A program made the translations under genes and the position numbers. A model generated the notes under the pieces. The model made no database searches. It worked only from the letters and a program-made list of their open reading frames with translations, and had not been told where the DNA came from. Positions 7,591-16,556 of a DNA stretch of 64,000 nucleotides are shown here, piece by piece; position 1 is the stretch's first letter; each line of letters opens with the position of its first letter. Source of the DNA: Blastomonas sp. CACIA14H2 (GTDB taxonomy: Bacteria; Pseudomonadota; Alphaproteobacteria; Sphingomonadales; Sphingomonadaceae); NCBI GenBank assembly GCA_000503195.1, contig AYSC01000005.1, positions 51,589-115,588 of the forward strand. Reading direction: 5' to 3'.

Positions 7591-8444
7591 TGGACGCGCA
7601 GCAATCCGCCGCCTTGAAGACCTTCGATTCGCTTCGGCCCCGGCTGATCCGGGTCGCCTATAGCATGCTCGGCTCGGTGGCCGATGCCGAGGATGTGGTG
7701 CAGGAAGCCTTTATCCGCTGGCTGCGCACCAGCCATGCAGAGATCCGTGAACCCGGAGCGTTCCTGCGCACGACGGTGACTCGGCTGTGCCTCGATCAGC
7801 TCCGATCGGCCCGCCGCCGCCGCGAGACGTATATCGGCCCATGGCTGCCCGATCCGGTGCTGGACGAAGAGGAAGAGGAGGACGTGACGCTTCCGCTGAT
7901 GCTCGCGCTGGAGCGGCTGTCACCGCTCGAGCGCGCGGCCTTCCTGCTGCACGATGTCTTCGGCGCGGCGTTCGACGAGGTTGCCGCCACCATCGGCCGC
8001 GATGCCGCCGCCTGCCGCCAGCTCGCCGCGCGGGCCCGCGCCCATGTGCGGGAGGCGCGGCCGCGCTTCGCGGTCGATACGCAGCGCGGCCTCGCCATCG
8101 CGCAGGCCTTTTTCGAGGCATCGCGCAGCGGAGACATGGCGGCGCTGGGTGCGATGCTGGCGAGCGATGTCGCCATGCATTCGGACGGCGGCGGCAAGCG
8201 CCCTGCGGTGGTCCGGCCGATCTTCGGCAGCCGTCTGGTGTTGCAGCTGCACAAGGCGCTGGCGGTGCTGTTCCGCAAGCAAGCCTCGAAGCTGGTGGGC
8301 GTGCGGGTCATCAATGGCCTGCCCGGCTTCGTCACCCGGGAGGGCGATGGCGAGTTGCAGACCACGGCGCTGGAGATCGAGAACGAACGGATCATCGGCA
8401 TCTATGTGATGCGTAATCCCGACAAGCTGCAGCATCTGCACTGA
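7590..8444 (+). CDS. ECF41-family RNA polymerase sigma factor (SigJ-like)
   Basis: 284 residues. Sigma region 2 covers about 12-75 (YSMLGSVADAEDVVQEAFIRW), region 4 about 104-155 (LERLSPLERAAFLLHDVFGAAFDEVAATIG), and a fused SnoaL-like domain lies at 165-284. ECF41 hallmarks are all present: WLPDP in the linker (85-89), DGGGK (199-203), NGLPG (242-246) and NPDKL (276-280). In this group the C-terminal domain replaces a separate anti-sigma factor, and none is encoded nearby. The ATG at 7590 overlaps the upstream stop; GTG 7587 is an alternative. The likely target is its own operon through the promoter at 6391. Confidence 0.95.
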   Translation: MDAQQSAALKTFDSLRPRLIRVAYSMLGSVADAEDVVQEAFIRWLRTSHAEIREPGAFLRTTVTRLCLDQLRSARRRRETYIGPWLPDPVLDEEEEEDVTLPLMLALERLSPLERAAFLLHDVFGAAFDEVAATIGRDAAACRQLAARARAHVREARPRFAVDTQRGLAIAQAFFEASRSGDMAALGAMLASDVAMHSDGGGKRPAVVRPIFGSRLVLQLHKALAVLFRKQASKLVGVRVINGLPGFVTREGDGELQTTALEIENERIIGIYVMRNPDKLQHLH

Positions 8445-8510
8445 GGGCGGACAGCCAGCGCGCATCGGGCCTGCCCGCCCTGGCGAGCTTTCAGGCTCGC
8501 GCGCTCCGAA

Positions 8511-9479
8511 CTAGCAGGAACAGCCCGTCCATTGCGAGGACAGCGTCCAGAGGCGTTCTGCCGCCTCATCGTCGATGGCCCAGGGTGCGACGCCCTTGCG
8601 CCCCATTTCCGCGTGGTTGATCCCGGCGATATCGCAATCCTCGCAATACACCCCTCCTATCCCGTCCAGCTGCACACTCGTGGCGCACCACAAGGCGGTT
8701 GCCGCGCCTTGCTCGGGTGTCTTCATGCCGCGTGCCGGATCGATGATTGGCTTGCCTTGCGCGTCGAACGCGTCGAATCCTGCCAGTTCCTCGTCCGAGA
8801 GATGGCGCGCCAGATCGGTGATGATCTGGCCGGGGTGCAGCGAGAAGGCGCGGACCCCGTGCTTCTCGCCCCGCCGGTCCAGAGCGCGGGCGAACAGGAT
8901 GTTCGCGGTCTTTGACTGCCCATAGGCCACCCATTTGTCATAGGGGCGACGATCAAAATCGATATCGTCGAAATCGACGCCGGCAATCTGGTGTCCGCGC
9001 GAAGACACGGCGATGACGCGAGCGCCCTGATCGACCAGCGCGGGCCATAACAGGCAGGCAAGCCGGAAATGGCCGAGGTGGTTCGTCGCAAAATGCCCCT
9101 CGTGCCCGGCGGCATCGCGTCGTAACGGCGCGGCCATGATTCCCGCGCTGTTGATCAGCAGGTGCAGCGGCCGCTTGCTCGCCAGGAAATCCTCGGCGAA
9201 GCGGGCGACCGATGGAGCATCGATCAGGTCCATGGGCGCGATCTCCACGCTCCCGATCCCGGCGAGCGCTGCTTCGGCCTTGGCGATATCGCGCGCCGAC
9301 ACGATCACCTCCGCGCCGGCGCGGGAAAGCGCTTTCGTGGTGGCAAGACCGAGGCCGGAATAGCCACCCGTGACGATGGCCGTGCGGCCGGATAGATCGG
9401 TTCCGGCGATGATGTCGTCGGCAGTGGATGCGGCGCCGAAAGGCGATCCGATGGGGTGTTGTGGTGTCGTCATGCCCAT
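8511..9479 (-). CDS. Short-chain dehydrogenase/reductase (SDR)
   Basis: 322 residues with a classical SDR fold: cofactor motif TGGYSGLG (37-44), NSAG (110-113), catalytic S160 and Y186-x-x-x-K190 in AYGQSK, and a PG motif after it (LHPGQIITDL). The size and N-terminal extension resemble retinol-dehydrogenase-like oxidoreductases. It probably oxidises or reduces an alcohol/ketone with NAD(P). An ATG two codons in (9473) is equally possible. It is convergent with the ECF41 operon and divergent from an AraC-type regulator whose start region overlaps or abuts its own, so that regulator is the likely controller. Oxidoreductases are recurrent ECF41 neighbours. Confidence 0.9.
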   Translation of the reverse strand: MGMTTPQHPIGSPFGAASTADDIIAGTDLSGRTAIVTGGYSGLGLATTKALSRAGAEVIVSARDIAKAEAALAGIGSVEIAPMDLIDAPSVARFAEDFLASKRPLHLLINSAGIMAAPLRRDAAGHEGHFATNHLGHFRLACLLWPALVDQGARVIAVSSRGHQIAGVDFDDIDFDRRPYDKWVAYGQSKTANILFARALDRRGEKHGVRAFSLHPGQIITDLARHLSDEELAGFDAFDAQGKPIIDPARGMKTPEQGAATALWCATSVQLDGIGGVYCEDCDIAGINHAEMGRKGVAPWAIDDEAAERLWTLSSQWTGCSC

Positions 9480-9533
9480 CGTTTTGGATTAGACGGGACG
9501 GATGATCGATCCTCATTCATCCGGATTCCTGTC

Positions 9534-10451
9534 GTGATCGTCCAGGATGCACCCACCGACCCCCTCTCGGACGTGCTCGATATCGTGCAGGCGCGCGCCG
9601 CACGCAGCGTGCGCTTCACAGCCGGCGGCGACTGGGCGCTGCGGTTCTCGCCGACCCAGGTCAAGTTCAACGTCGTGCGCTCCGGCAGCTGCTGGATCCT
9701 GACAGAGGGCACCACGCGGCGCTTGTCGAGCGGCGATTGCTTCATGGTTTCGGGCACGCCCTTCGTGCTGGCGAGCGATCCGGACCTCCCACCGGTCGAC
9801 GCTGCAACTGCATTCGGCCACGACCCCAGCCTGGGGCAGGTGGGAATGACGCCGGACACCGAGATGCTGGGCGGCAGCGTGAGTTTCGACAACGCCCAGT
9901 CGGACCTGCTGTTGCCGCTTCTGCCCCGCCTGTTGGTGACGGAGGCAGAACAGGCGGGTGCTTCGCCCATGGGATGGCTGATCGCGCAGCTCGATTCCGA
10001 ATGGCGCGGCGGCCTGCCGGGCGCACGGACCGCATGCGATGACATCATCCGCCTTCTTTTCGTGCAGGCGATCCGTAGCCATTTCGGTGGCGGAACGGGC
10101 ATCCCCAGCTGGCTCGGCGGACTTTCCGATCCGCCGGTCGCAAGGGCGCTCCAGGCCATCCACGGCGACCCGGCGCGCCACTGGCAGCTTGGGGAACTCG
10201 CCAGAATCGCAGGCTGTTCGCGATCGGCCTTTGCCGAGCGGTTTGCGCGCCGCGTCGGGAGACCGCCGGTCGGCTATGCCACCAACTGGAGGATGCGGGT
10301 GGCGGCAAGGCAGCTGGCAGGCGGCTTGAAGACGATCAGCACGGTGGCATCGGAGGCAGGCTATCTCAGCGACAGCGCTTTCCACGCCGCCTTCCGCCGG
10401 GAGATGGGCGCCTCTCCCGCCGAATATCGGCGGAAATATCGGGCCGCATAG
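9534..10451 (+). CDS. AraC-family transcriptional regulator with cupin sensor domain
   Basis: About 305 residues from GTG 9534. The N-terminal half is a Cupin_6/AraC-binding-like domain (DPLSDVLDIVQARAARSVRFTAGGDWALRF), and the C-terminal 100 residues carry two helix-turn-helix motifs (WQLGELARIAGCSRSAFAERFARRVGRPPVGYATNWRM and ISTVASEAGYLSDSAFHAAFRREMGASPAEYRR). The start is uncertain: the frame is open back to 9456, but that would overlap the divergent SDR gene, and no strong ribosome site is visible. It probably activates the SDR gene in response to a small molecule. Confidence 0.88.
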   Translation: MIVQDAPTDPLSDVLDIVQARAARSVRFTAGGDWALRFSPTQVKFNVVRSGSCWILTEGTTRRLSSGDCFMVSGTPFVLASDPDLPPVDAATAFGHDPSLGQVGMTPDTEMLGGSVSFDNAQSDLLLPLLPRLLVTEAEQAGASPMGWLIAQLDSEWRGGLPGARTACDDIIRLLFVQAIRSHFGGGTGIPSWLGGLSDPPVARALQAIHGDPARHWQLGELARIAGCSRSAFAERFARRVGRPPVGYATNWRMRVAARQLAGGLKTISTVASEAGYLSDSAFHAAFRREMGASPAEYRRKYRAA

Positions 10452-10511
10452 ACTCCAGCGAACGATGCGCATCCTCCCCGATCCGATGGACAGCGATACC
10501 GCAACCGACGG

Positions 10512-11309
10512 CTAGTCCGGACTGGCTGTGTCTCCGTCAAACGTGACCGCCTGCGCCGCAGCGCCGGACATGATGAAGCCGATCGGTCGGCTCGCCTCTT
10601 CGTTGAGATGGGCGATGAGGCTGGCCGTACGCGCCAGCAGCGAAATGCCCTTCAGCGCGGCGAGCGGGAAGCCGACATCGAGCATGACCGCCGGGATCGC
10701 CCCGTTGACGTTGATCGGCAGCGGCCGACCCAGCGTTTCGGGCAGGCAATCGCGCAAGGCATAGAGCATCCCGATATGCTCGCCGACGATGCCATGCTCT
10801 TCGGCCATCGCGAGCAGGAGCAGCGCGCGTGGATCGCCCGCCGAATGCTGAGGATGGCCAAAGCCGGGGATGGCCTGCCTGGCCGCGCGCAGCGTGCGGA
10901 CGCCTTCGGCGGCCACTTCGCCCGGCGTGCCTGTTCCGGCGCGGACCGTGCCCACCAGATCGGCATAGAAGCGGCCCGCCACTTCGGCGCTGCCCAGCAC
11001 CACCGACCCGCAGCCCAGCAGGCCCGCGGCGACGGCCCCGTGAAATGCCTCGGGCGCGGCGGCATAGGTCATGCGCGATGCGACCACGCTCGGTACCAGG
11101 CCATGTTCGGCAATGGCGGCCAGCACGGCATTGGCGAACAGCTTCTGTACCTCGCTCGGTTCCTCACCCGTCACCAGCAGCCAGAAATAGCTGGTGAAGT
11201 CCATCTTGCCGATAATGTCCCCGCAAAGATCGCGTCCGCGGACGGTGATGCTGTGCGCGTCGGAGGTGCAGATCGAGGTGAACGGGGCGTCCTGCTTGCC
11301 AATGCGCAT
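10512..11309 (-). CDS. Citrate synthase-like protein, putative citryl-CoA lyase type
   Basis: 265 residues, shorter than a citrate synthase (about 430), which fits the small citryl-CoA-lyase-like branch of the superfamily. Equivalents of the catalytic triad can be picked out: His in AEHGLVPS (H69), His in PGFGHPQH (H152) and Asp in VMLDVGFP (D211). It would make or cleave a C-C bond between a 2-oxo acid and an acyl-CoA; the substrate is unknown. The ATG at 11309 follows AGGAAC; the frame opens slightly further up. It is divergent from a CaiB-type CoA-transferase across a region holding paired palindromes, so both are probably controlled by the neighbouring IclR regulator. Confidence 0.8.
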   Translation of the reverse strand: MRIGKQDAPFTSICTSDAHSITVRGRDLCGDIIGKMDFTSYFWLLVTGEEPSEVQKLFANAVLAAIAEHGLVPSVVASRMTYAAAPEAFHGAVAAGLLGCGSVVLGSAEVAGRFYADLVGTVRAGTGTPGEVAAEGVRTLRAARQAIPGFGHPQHSAGDPRALLLLAMAEEHGIVGEHIGMLYALRDCLPETLGRPLPINVNGAIPAVMLDVGFPLAALKGISLLARTASLIAHLNEEASRPIGFIMSGAAAQAVTFDGDTASPD

Positions 11310-11360
11310 ATGTGTTCCTGTTCCGCTGCGCGGCGCGCCCATACCGGGCCGCCGCAGGTT

Positions 11361-11392
11361 TTCGATTTACGAAGTTGATTTCGTATATCGAA
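11361..11392. promoter_or_regulatory. Paired TTCG-N5-CGAA operators
   Basis: Two 13-bp palindromes, TTCGATTTACGAA (11361-11373) and TTCGTATATCGAA (11380-11392), have centres 19 bp apart. They sit between the divergent citrate-synthase-like and CoA-transferase genes. The same pair, in opposite order and with the same spacing, occurs ahead of the TonB receptor at 13581-13612. The IclR-type regulator encoded between the two sites is the obvious candidate binder; that assignment is inference. Confidence 0.75.
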
Positions 11393-11425
11393 TTTTCTAT
11401 GAGTGGCGATCAGGGAGATGTCAAT

Positions 11426-12577
11426 ATGGCCAAGCCGCTCGCCAATGTCACCGTGCTCGAAATGGGCACGTTCATCACCGGTCCCTGCGCCGGAATGATG
11501 CTTGCCGATCTGGGGGCCGATGTGATCAAGGTCGAGCGGCCCGATGGCGGCGACCCGTTCCGCGCATTTCGCGGTGGCTTCTACAGCCCGCATTTCCAGA
11601 CCTATAACCGCAACAAGCGTTCGATCACGCTCGACACACGCGGCGGACCCGACCTCGAGGCATTTGATCGCATGGCCGCCTCGGCCGATGTGTTCATCCA
11701 GAATTTCCGCCCCGGCGTCGCCGACAAGCTCAAGGTCGACCCCGAACGGCTGCGCGCGATCAATCCGCGGCTGATCTACCTCTCGATCTCGGGCTTCGGC
11801 GCGACCGGGCCCGACCGCGACCGGCCCGCTTTCGATACCGTCGCCCAGGCCGCCAGCGGCTTTTTGCGGCTGCTGGTCAACCCCGCCAATCCGCGCGTCG
11901 TCGGGCCCGCACTGGCGGATGCGATTACCGGCTTCTACGGCGCGCAGGGCGTGCTGGCGGCGCTGCACGAGCGCGCCAGCACCGGCAAGGGCCGGCTGGT
12001 CGAAGTCTCGATGTTCGAGGCGATGGCGCATTTCAACCTCGACGATTTCACCCATTATTTCTCCGACGATCAGGTGATGGGCCCCTATAGCCGGCCCAAT
12101 GTCTCGCAATCCTATGTCTTCCAGTGCCAGGGCGGCGAATGGATCGCGCTGCACATGTCATCGCCGCCCAAATTCTGGGAGAATCTGGCGATAGCGGTCG
12201 GCCAGCCCGGAATGCTGGAGCGGCCCGAATTTGCCAGCCGCGAGGCACGCATCGCCAATTACGAGAAAGTCGCCGCATTCCTCGCGCCGCTGTTCGCGGC
12301 GAAGTCCCGCGCCGAGTGGTGCGCGACGCTGGAGAAGCTCGAGGTCCCGCACTCGCCGGTCTACAGCGCGCCCGAAGTGATCGAGACACCCCAGGCGCAG
12401 CATCTGGGGCTGGTGCTCGAAGACCCCAATGGTCCGCACGGGCCTTTCCGCACCATCCGCTCGCCGCTCAGCTTCGATGGCGAGCGCGCGACCAGCGTCA
12501 CCGCGCCGCCGGTGCTGGGCCAGCATAATGACGAGCTGCTGGGCGCGAACCCTGAAGCATCCGCAGCTGCGGAGTGA
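11426..12577 (+). CDS. CaiB/BaiF-family CoA-transferase
   Basis: 383 residues of the family III CoA-transferases, which move CoA between carboxylic acids through an aspartyl-CoA intermediate. Features are VLEMGTFITGPCAGMMLADLGADVIKVE (10-37), NRNKRSITLD (61-70), and the catalytic Asp in ALADAITG (D165). The ATG at 11426 was preferred because AGGGAG (11412-11417) lies eight bases upstream; ATG 11399 and the longer open frame lack this. It probably activates an acid for the neighbouring citrate-synthase-like lyase. Its stop overlaps the GTG of the IclR gene. The acid substrate cannot be read from the sequence. Confidence 0.9.
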   Translation: MAKPLANVTVLEMGTFITGPCAGMMLADLGADVIKVERPDGGDPFRAFRGGFYSPHFQTYNRNKRSITLDTRGGPDLEAFDRMAASADVFIQNFRPGVADKLKVDPERLRAINPRLIYLSISGFGATGPDRDRPAFDTVAQAASGFLRLLVNPANPRVVGPALADAITGFYGAQGVLAALHERASTGKGRLVEVSMFEAMAHFNLDDFTHYFSDDQVMGPYSRPNVSQSYVFQCQGGEWIALHMSSPPKFWENLAIAVGQPGMLERPEFASREARIANYEKVAAFLAPLFAAKSRAEWCATLEKLEVPHSPVYSAPEVIETPQAQHLGLVLEDPNGPHGPFRTIRSPLSFDGERATSVTAPPVLGQHNDELLGANPEASAAAE

Positions 12578-13455
12578 GGGCGCTCGCCGAAGGGGACGAC
12601 ATCACCTTGCCTGCGCCCGGGCAAGCGGCTAGCGCTGCTGTCATGGATGAGCCCGCCAAGCCCGGCAAGGACAGCGAATATCTTTCGACGCTCGAGCGCG
12701 GGCTCAAGGTGCTGCGCGCGTTCGATGCCACGCATCCTGAAATGCAGTTGAGCGAGGTTGCGCAGGTCACCGGACTCAGCCCGGCGGTGGCACGGCGCTG
12801 CCTCAACACGCTGGTGCAGCTGGGCTATATCGCGCAGTTCGGGCGCAAGTTCCTGCTGCGTCCCGAGGTGCTGAGCTTCGGTACGGCCTATCTGTCGTCG
12901 ATGAATGTCGAGCAGGTGGTGCTGCCGCCGCTGCAGAAACTGCGCGACGATACCGGCGACAGCTCGTCGATGGCGGTGCTGTCGGGCACCGATATCCTCT
13001 ATGTCGCGCATGTCTCGACCAACCGCCGCATCCGGCTCGGCGCGAATGTCGGCACGCGCTTTCCGGTCCATGCGACATCGCTGGGCAAGGTGCTGCTCGC
13101 CTTCCAGCCCGAGCCGGTGATCGCGCGTTACAAGACGGCTGCAAGCCTTCAGCGTTTCACCGAGCGAACAGTGACAACTCCCGAGGGACTGGAGCAGCGG
13201 CTGCAGAGCGCGCGCGAGACCGGCTATGATTCGGCGCTCGACGAGCTCGATTACGGGATCGTCTCGGTCGCGGTGCCGGTGTTCGATGCGCAGCGCAACG
13301 CGATCGCCTCGATCAACTGCTCGACATCGACCACCCGGATCTCGCAGGACGAACTCGTCCGAACGCGGCTCCCCCTCCTGCGCGAAGCGGCGGCGGAGAT
13401 CGGCAATGCGCTGCAGCGCTGGCCGACGCTGATGCACTCGCTGCAACAGAACTGA
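12574..13455 (+). CDS. IclR-family transcriptional regulator (PcaR/PobR-like)
   Basis: About 293 residues if GTG 12574, which overlaps the CoA-transferase stop, is used; ATG 12643 would give 270. The winged helix lies at about 35-100 (EYLSTLERGLKVLRAFDATHPEMQLSEVAQVTGLSPAVARRCLNTL), followed by the IclR effector domain (FPVHATSLGKVLLAF, then YDSALDELDYGIVSVAVPVFD). Regulators of this type typically control aromatic or organic-acid catabolic operons. The paired palindromes at 11361-11392 and 13581-13612 flank its gene on both sides and are the likely binding sites, which would put the lyase, CoA-transferase, receptor and downstream genes in one regulon. Confidence 0.93.
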   Translation: MRALAEGDDITLPAPGQAASAAVMDEPAKPGKDSEYLSTLERGLKVLRAFDATHPEMQLSEVAQVTGLSPAVARRCLNTLVQLGYIAQFGRKFLLRPEVLSFGTAYLSSMNVEQVVLPPLQKLRDDTGDSSSMAVLSGTDILYVAHVSTNRRIRLGANVGTRFPVHATSLGKVLLAFQPEPVIARYKTAASLQRFTERTVTTPEGLEQRLQSARETGYDSALDELDYGIVSVAVPVFDAQRNAIASINCSTSTTRISQDELVRTRLPLLREAAAEIGNALQRWPTLMHSLQQN

Positions 13456-13580
13456 CCCCCTGCCCGCCCGCGGTCGGGCTCAGCGTCAAACGTAATCCCA
13501 GCGCATCGACACCGGCACACCCCCTTGTTCGGTAGCGGGCCGTTGCAGCCCCCGCCTCGTTTCGCCTGTCGATTATAAAC

Positions 13581-13612
13581 TTCGCATATCGAACTTGACT
13601 TCGTTTTACGAA
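13581..13612. promoter_or_regulatory. Second copy of the paired TTCG-N5-CGAA operators
   Basis: TTCGCATATCGAA (13581-13593) and TTCGTTTTACGAA (13600-13612) have centres 19 bp apart, like the pair at 11361-11392 but in mirrored order (the ATAT-type site first). They lie about 90 bases upstream of the TonB receptor start, a position suitable for control of the receptor operon. Confidence 0.75.
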
Positions 13613-13703
13613 CAATTTACCCGATGCATAACCCGCCCGCAGAGCCCCTTGAGGGCCGGGAAAAGAAGGCGGCGGGAATCACTGGATGAGGGGAGCAGGT
13701 GTA

Positions 13704-15887
13704 ATGCCCGCGATTTGGAACAAGGTGCTGCTGACAGGTTCGGTTTCCGCGCTGGCGCTTCTGGGTGTCACGCCTGCTGTCGCGCAGGAACAGGCCGCGC
13801 AAGAGGCCGGAGACGGCGAAATCGTCGTGACCGCGCTGCGCCGCGATTCCACGCTGCAGGATACGCCCGCAGCCATCACCGCCTTCAACGCGGAGTCGAT
13901 CGAGAATGCGGGCATCGACAAGGCCGCCGATTTCATCGGCCTCACCTCCAACGTCCAGTTGATCGAGACACAGAACGCCGGCAACGCGTTCGTCATCATT
14001 CGCGGGATCACCCAGAACCGCAATTCCGAGCCCTCGGTCGCCGTGGTGGTTGATGGAGTGCAACAGGTCAATGCTGCCCAGTTCAGCCAGGAACTGTTCG
14101 ATATCGAGCAGATCGAAATCCTGAAAGGACCGCAGGGCGGTCTGTACGGGCGCAACGCCATTGGCGGCGCGATCATCATCAACACCAAGCAGCCGAGCGA
14201 CGAATTCGAAGGGCGGGTGTTTGCCGGGATCGACAACGGCTTCGGCTACACGCTGCGCGCGGGCATTTCCGGGCCGATCAGCGACACGCTGAAATTCCGC
14301 CTCTCGGGCTCGTACCGCGATACCGAGGGCTATATCCCCAACACCTTCCTTGGCGAGGATGCCGATCCGCTCGAGGATATCTCGCTGCGCGGCAAACTGC
14401 TGTGGACCCCGACCGATCAGCTCAGCGTCGACCTGCGCGCCTCGATGTCGCTGCTGCGCACCCAGGCGCTCTACTACAACATCGTCGCCGATGTGAACGA
14501 CACCAGCCTGCCGGTCCGCGTCAACAATGCCGGGCAGAACGACCGCGACATCTATAACGTTTCGGCCAAGATCGACTACAAGGCCGATTGGGGATCGATC
14601 ACCTCGGTGACGTCCTATGACACCTTGTCCGAAATCCTGACCGGCGACGCGTTCAACTTCCTGCCGATCCGCGAGTCGCTGTTCTTTGCCATTTTCGGCT
14701 TCGACCTCAATCAGAGCCAGTTCCTCGATGTCGAAGCGATCAGCCAGGATCTGCGCATCCAGTCGAACGACGACAACGCCTTCACCTGGTCGCTCGGCGG
14801 CTATTTCATCGACACCAACCGCTATATCTCGACCGGCAACATGGTCGATACCGGGCAAGGCGTGTTCCCGGTGTTCCGCACGCCCAGCACCGATCCGCGC
14901 AACCCGCAGGCGACCTTCCTGGCGGATGCGCAGAACAATTTCGCCTGGGCGATCTATGCCAATATCGGCTACGAGTTCTCGGACAGCTTCCGCGTCGATG
15001 CCTCGCTGCGCTACGACAAGGACCGCCGCCGCAACCGCACGCTGACCCCGACCGCCTTCATCCCCGTCGTTCCCGGCTTCCCCACCGGACGCACCGGCGA
15101 GGTCCGCCGCGAGACCTTCGACGAATGGCAGCCCAAGGTCACGCTGACCTACAAGCCCGCCGAGAACGTCACGATCTATGGTGGCTACAGCCGCGGCTTC
15201 CGTTCGGGCGGCTTCAACCAGACCGGCGTCGGCGCGGTCGCGGCGGGCACGGGTGTGGTCGGCGTCGCGGATATCTACGAGGCCGAGGTCGCCGACACGT
15301 TCGAACTCGGCGTGAAGACGAACCTGTTCGATCGCATGCTGACGCTCAACGCCAGCGCCTATACCACCAAGTCCGAAAACGGCTATTTCTTCGTGTTCCT
15401 CGCCGCCAACTCGACGCAGAATCTGGGCAATGTCCCCGAGGTGCGGCTGCAGGGTTTCGAGATCGACGGCACGCTGCGCCCGGCGCGCGGATGGGACATC
15501 AATTTCGGTCTGGGCGTCACCTATAGCGAGATCAAGGAATTCCCCGACCCGACCGTGATCGGCAACGAGGCGCCGTTCATCTCGCGCTACACGGTGAACC
15601 TGGGCACGCAGTACGAGACCAATCTGGGCGACAGCGACCTCAAGGGCCGCATCCGCGTGGATTACAACCGCACCGGCAAGACATGGTTCGACGTGCCCAA
15701 TTCGACCGTGCGCCGTCCAGTCGATCTGGTGAACGCGCGCCTGACGCTCGATGGCGGCGCGTGGTCGCTCACCGGCTTTGCCGACAATCTGTTCAACGAG
15801 AAATACAATGCCGAATTCTCGCCCGGCGGCTTCGTGTTCAAGGCCCGCCCGCGCGTCTACGGCATCGAGGCGCTCTACAAGTTCTGA
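13704..15887 (+). CDS. TonB-dependent outer-membrane receptor
   Basis: 727 residues. A signal peptide is followed by a TonB-box-like EIVVTALRR, the plug domain (TPAAITAFNAESIENAGI ... RGITQNRNSEPSVAVVVDGVQQ ... IEILKGPQGGLYGRNAIGGAIIINTKQP), and a 22-strand-type barrel ending in ALYKF with the usual C-terminal Phe. It imports a large or scarce substrate across the outer membrane using TonB energy. The ATG at 13704 has GGGGAG eight bases upstream; ATG 13686 is less well placed. It follows the paired operator and leads a run of catabolic genes, so the ligand is probably the compound degraded by this cluster rather than a siderophore. Confidence 0.95.
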   Translation: MPAIWNKVLLTGSVSALALLGVTPAVAQEQAAQEAGDGEIVVTALRRDSTLQDTPAAITAFNAESIENAGIDKAADFIGLTSNVQLIETQNAGNAFVIIRGITQNRNSEPSVAVVVDGVQQVNAAQFSQELFDIEQIEILKGPQGGLYGRNAIGGAIIINTKQPSDEFEGRVFAGIDNGFGYTLRAGISGPISDTLKFRLSGSYRDTEGYIPNTFLGEDADPLEDISLRGKLLWTPTDQLSVDLRASMSLLRTQALYYNIVADVNDTSLPVRVNNAGQNDRDIYNVSAKIDYKADWGSITSVTSYDTLSEILTGDAFNFLPIRESLFFAIFGFDLNQSQFLDVEAISQDLRIQSNDDNAFTWSLGGYFIDTNRYISTGNMVDTGQGVFPVFRTPSTDPRNPQATFLADAQNNFAWAIYANIGYEFSDSFRVDASLRYDKDRRRNRTLTPTAFIPVVPGFPTGRTGEVRRETFDEWQPKVTLTYKPAENVTIYGGYSRGFRSGGFNQTGVGAVAAGTGVVGVADIYEAEVADTFELGVKTNLFDRMLTLNASAYTTKSENGYFFVFLAANSTQNLGNVPEVRLQGFEIDGTLRPARGWDINFGLGVTYSEIKEFPDPTVIGNEAPFISRYTVNLGTQYETNLGDSDLKGRIRVDYNRTGKTWFDVPNSTVRRPVDLVNARLTLDGGAWSLTGFADNLFNEKYNAEFSPGGFVFKARPRVYGIEALYKF

Positions 15888-15911
15888 CCTAGCAACGACG
15901 GGAAAGCATCC

Positions 15912-16514
15912 ATGGCACGCATCCTCATCCTCTATTATTCGGGCTATGGGCATACCGAGATCATGGCCGGCGCCGTGGCCGAGGGGGTGAATGCGGTCGA
16001 GGGTTGCGAGGCCGTGGTCAAGCGCGTGCCCGAACTGGTGCCCGACGCCGTCGCAGCGGGATCGGGCATGAAGGTCGATCAGGCCGCGCCATTCGCCAGC
16101 CCCGATGAACTCGCCGATTATGATGCTATCATCTTCGGCACCCCGACCCGCTTCGGCAACATGGCCGCGCAGATGCGCAACTTTCTCGATCAGACCGGCG
16201 GCTTGTGGGCCAAGGGCGCGCTGATCGGCAAGCCCGCCAGCGTGTTCGTCTCCACCGCGAGCCAGCATGGCGGACAGGAAACCACGATCACCTCGTTCCA
16301 CACTACGTTGCTGCACCACGGCATGATCGTCATCGGCCTGCCCTACAGCTTCGCCGGCAACACCATCATGTCGGAGATCAGCGGCGGCACGCCCTATGGT
16401 GCGAGCACGATTGCCGGCGGTGACGGGTCGCGCCTGCCTTCCGAAAACGAACTTGCAGGCGCCCGCTTTCAGGGCGAGCATGTCGCCCGCATCACGCTGA
16501 AGCTGTCGGCCTGA
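15912..16514 (+). CDS. wrbA: WrbA-type NAD(P)H:quinone oxidoreductase
   Basis: 200 residues, the normal WrbA length, with the flavodoxin fold and FMN-binding features: [12 protein letters not shown] (9-20), [24 protein letters not shown] (around 76-99) and the long family signature [16 protein letters not shown] followed by [15 protein letters not shown]. It makes a two-electron reduction of quinones to hydroquinones with NAD(P)H in the cytoplasm. It lies 24 bases after the TonB receptor and 42 bases before the VOC gene, so it belongs to the catabolic operon, where it could supply a hydroquinone or protect from quinone intermediates. Confidence 0.95.
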   Translation: MARILILYYSGYGHTEIMAGAVAEGVNAVEGCEAVVKRVPELVPDAVAAGSGMKVDQAAPFASPDELADYDAIIFGTPTRFGNMAAQMRNFLDQTGGLWAKGALIGKPASVFVSTASQHGGQETTITSFHTTLLHHGMIVIGLPYSFAGNTIMSEISGGTPYGASTIAGGDGSRLPSENELAGARFQGEHVARITLKLSA

Positions 16515-16556
16515 GGGGGCTGCTGACCTGCGTGGACACAAGATGAGGAGGAAGCC

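Noticed and set aside
10512..12577. Itaconate degradation pathway
   Set aside because: A CaiB-type transferase is present, but the lyase is citrate-synthase-like rather than CitE-like, and no itaconyl-CoA hydratase is seen.
13617..16541. Very long open frame opposite the TonB receptor and wrbA
   Set aside because: It is antisense to two clear genes, has no ribosome site or recognisable domain, and is an effect of G+C-rich codon bias. The same applies to long antisense frames at 19805-22576, 47451-49676, 50945-53149, 53112-54806 and 54443-56578.
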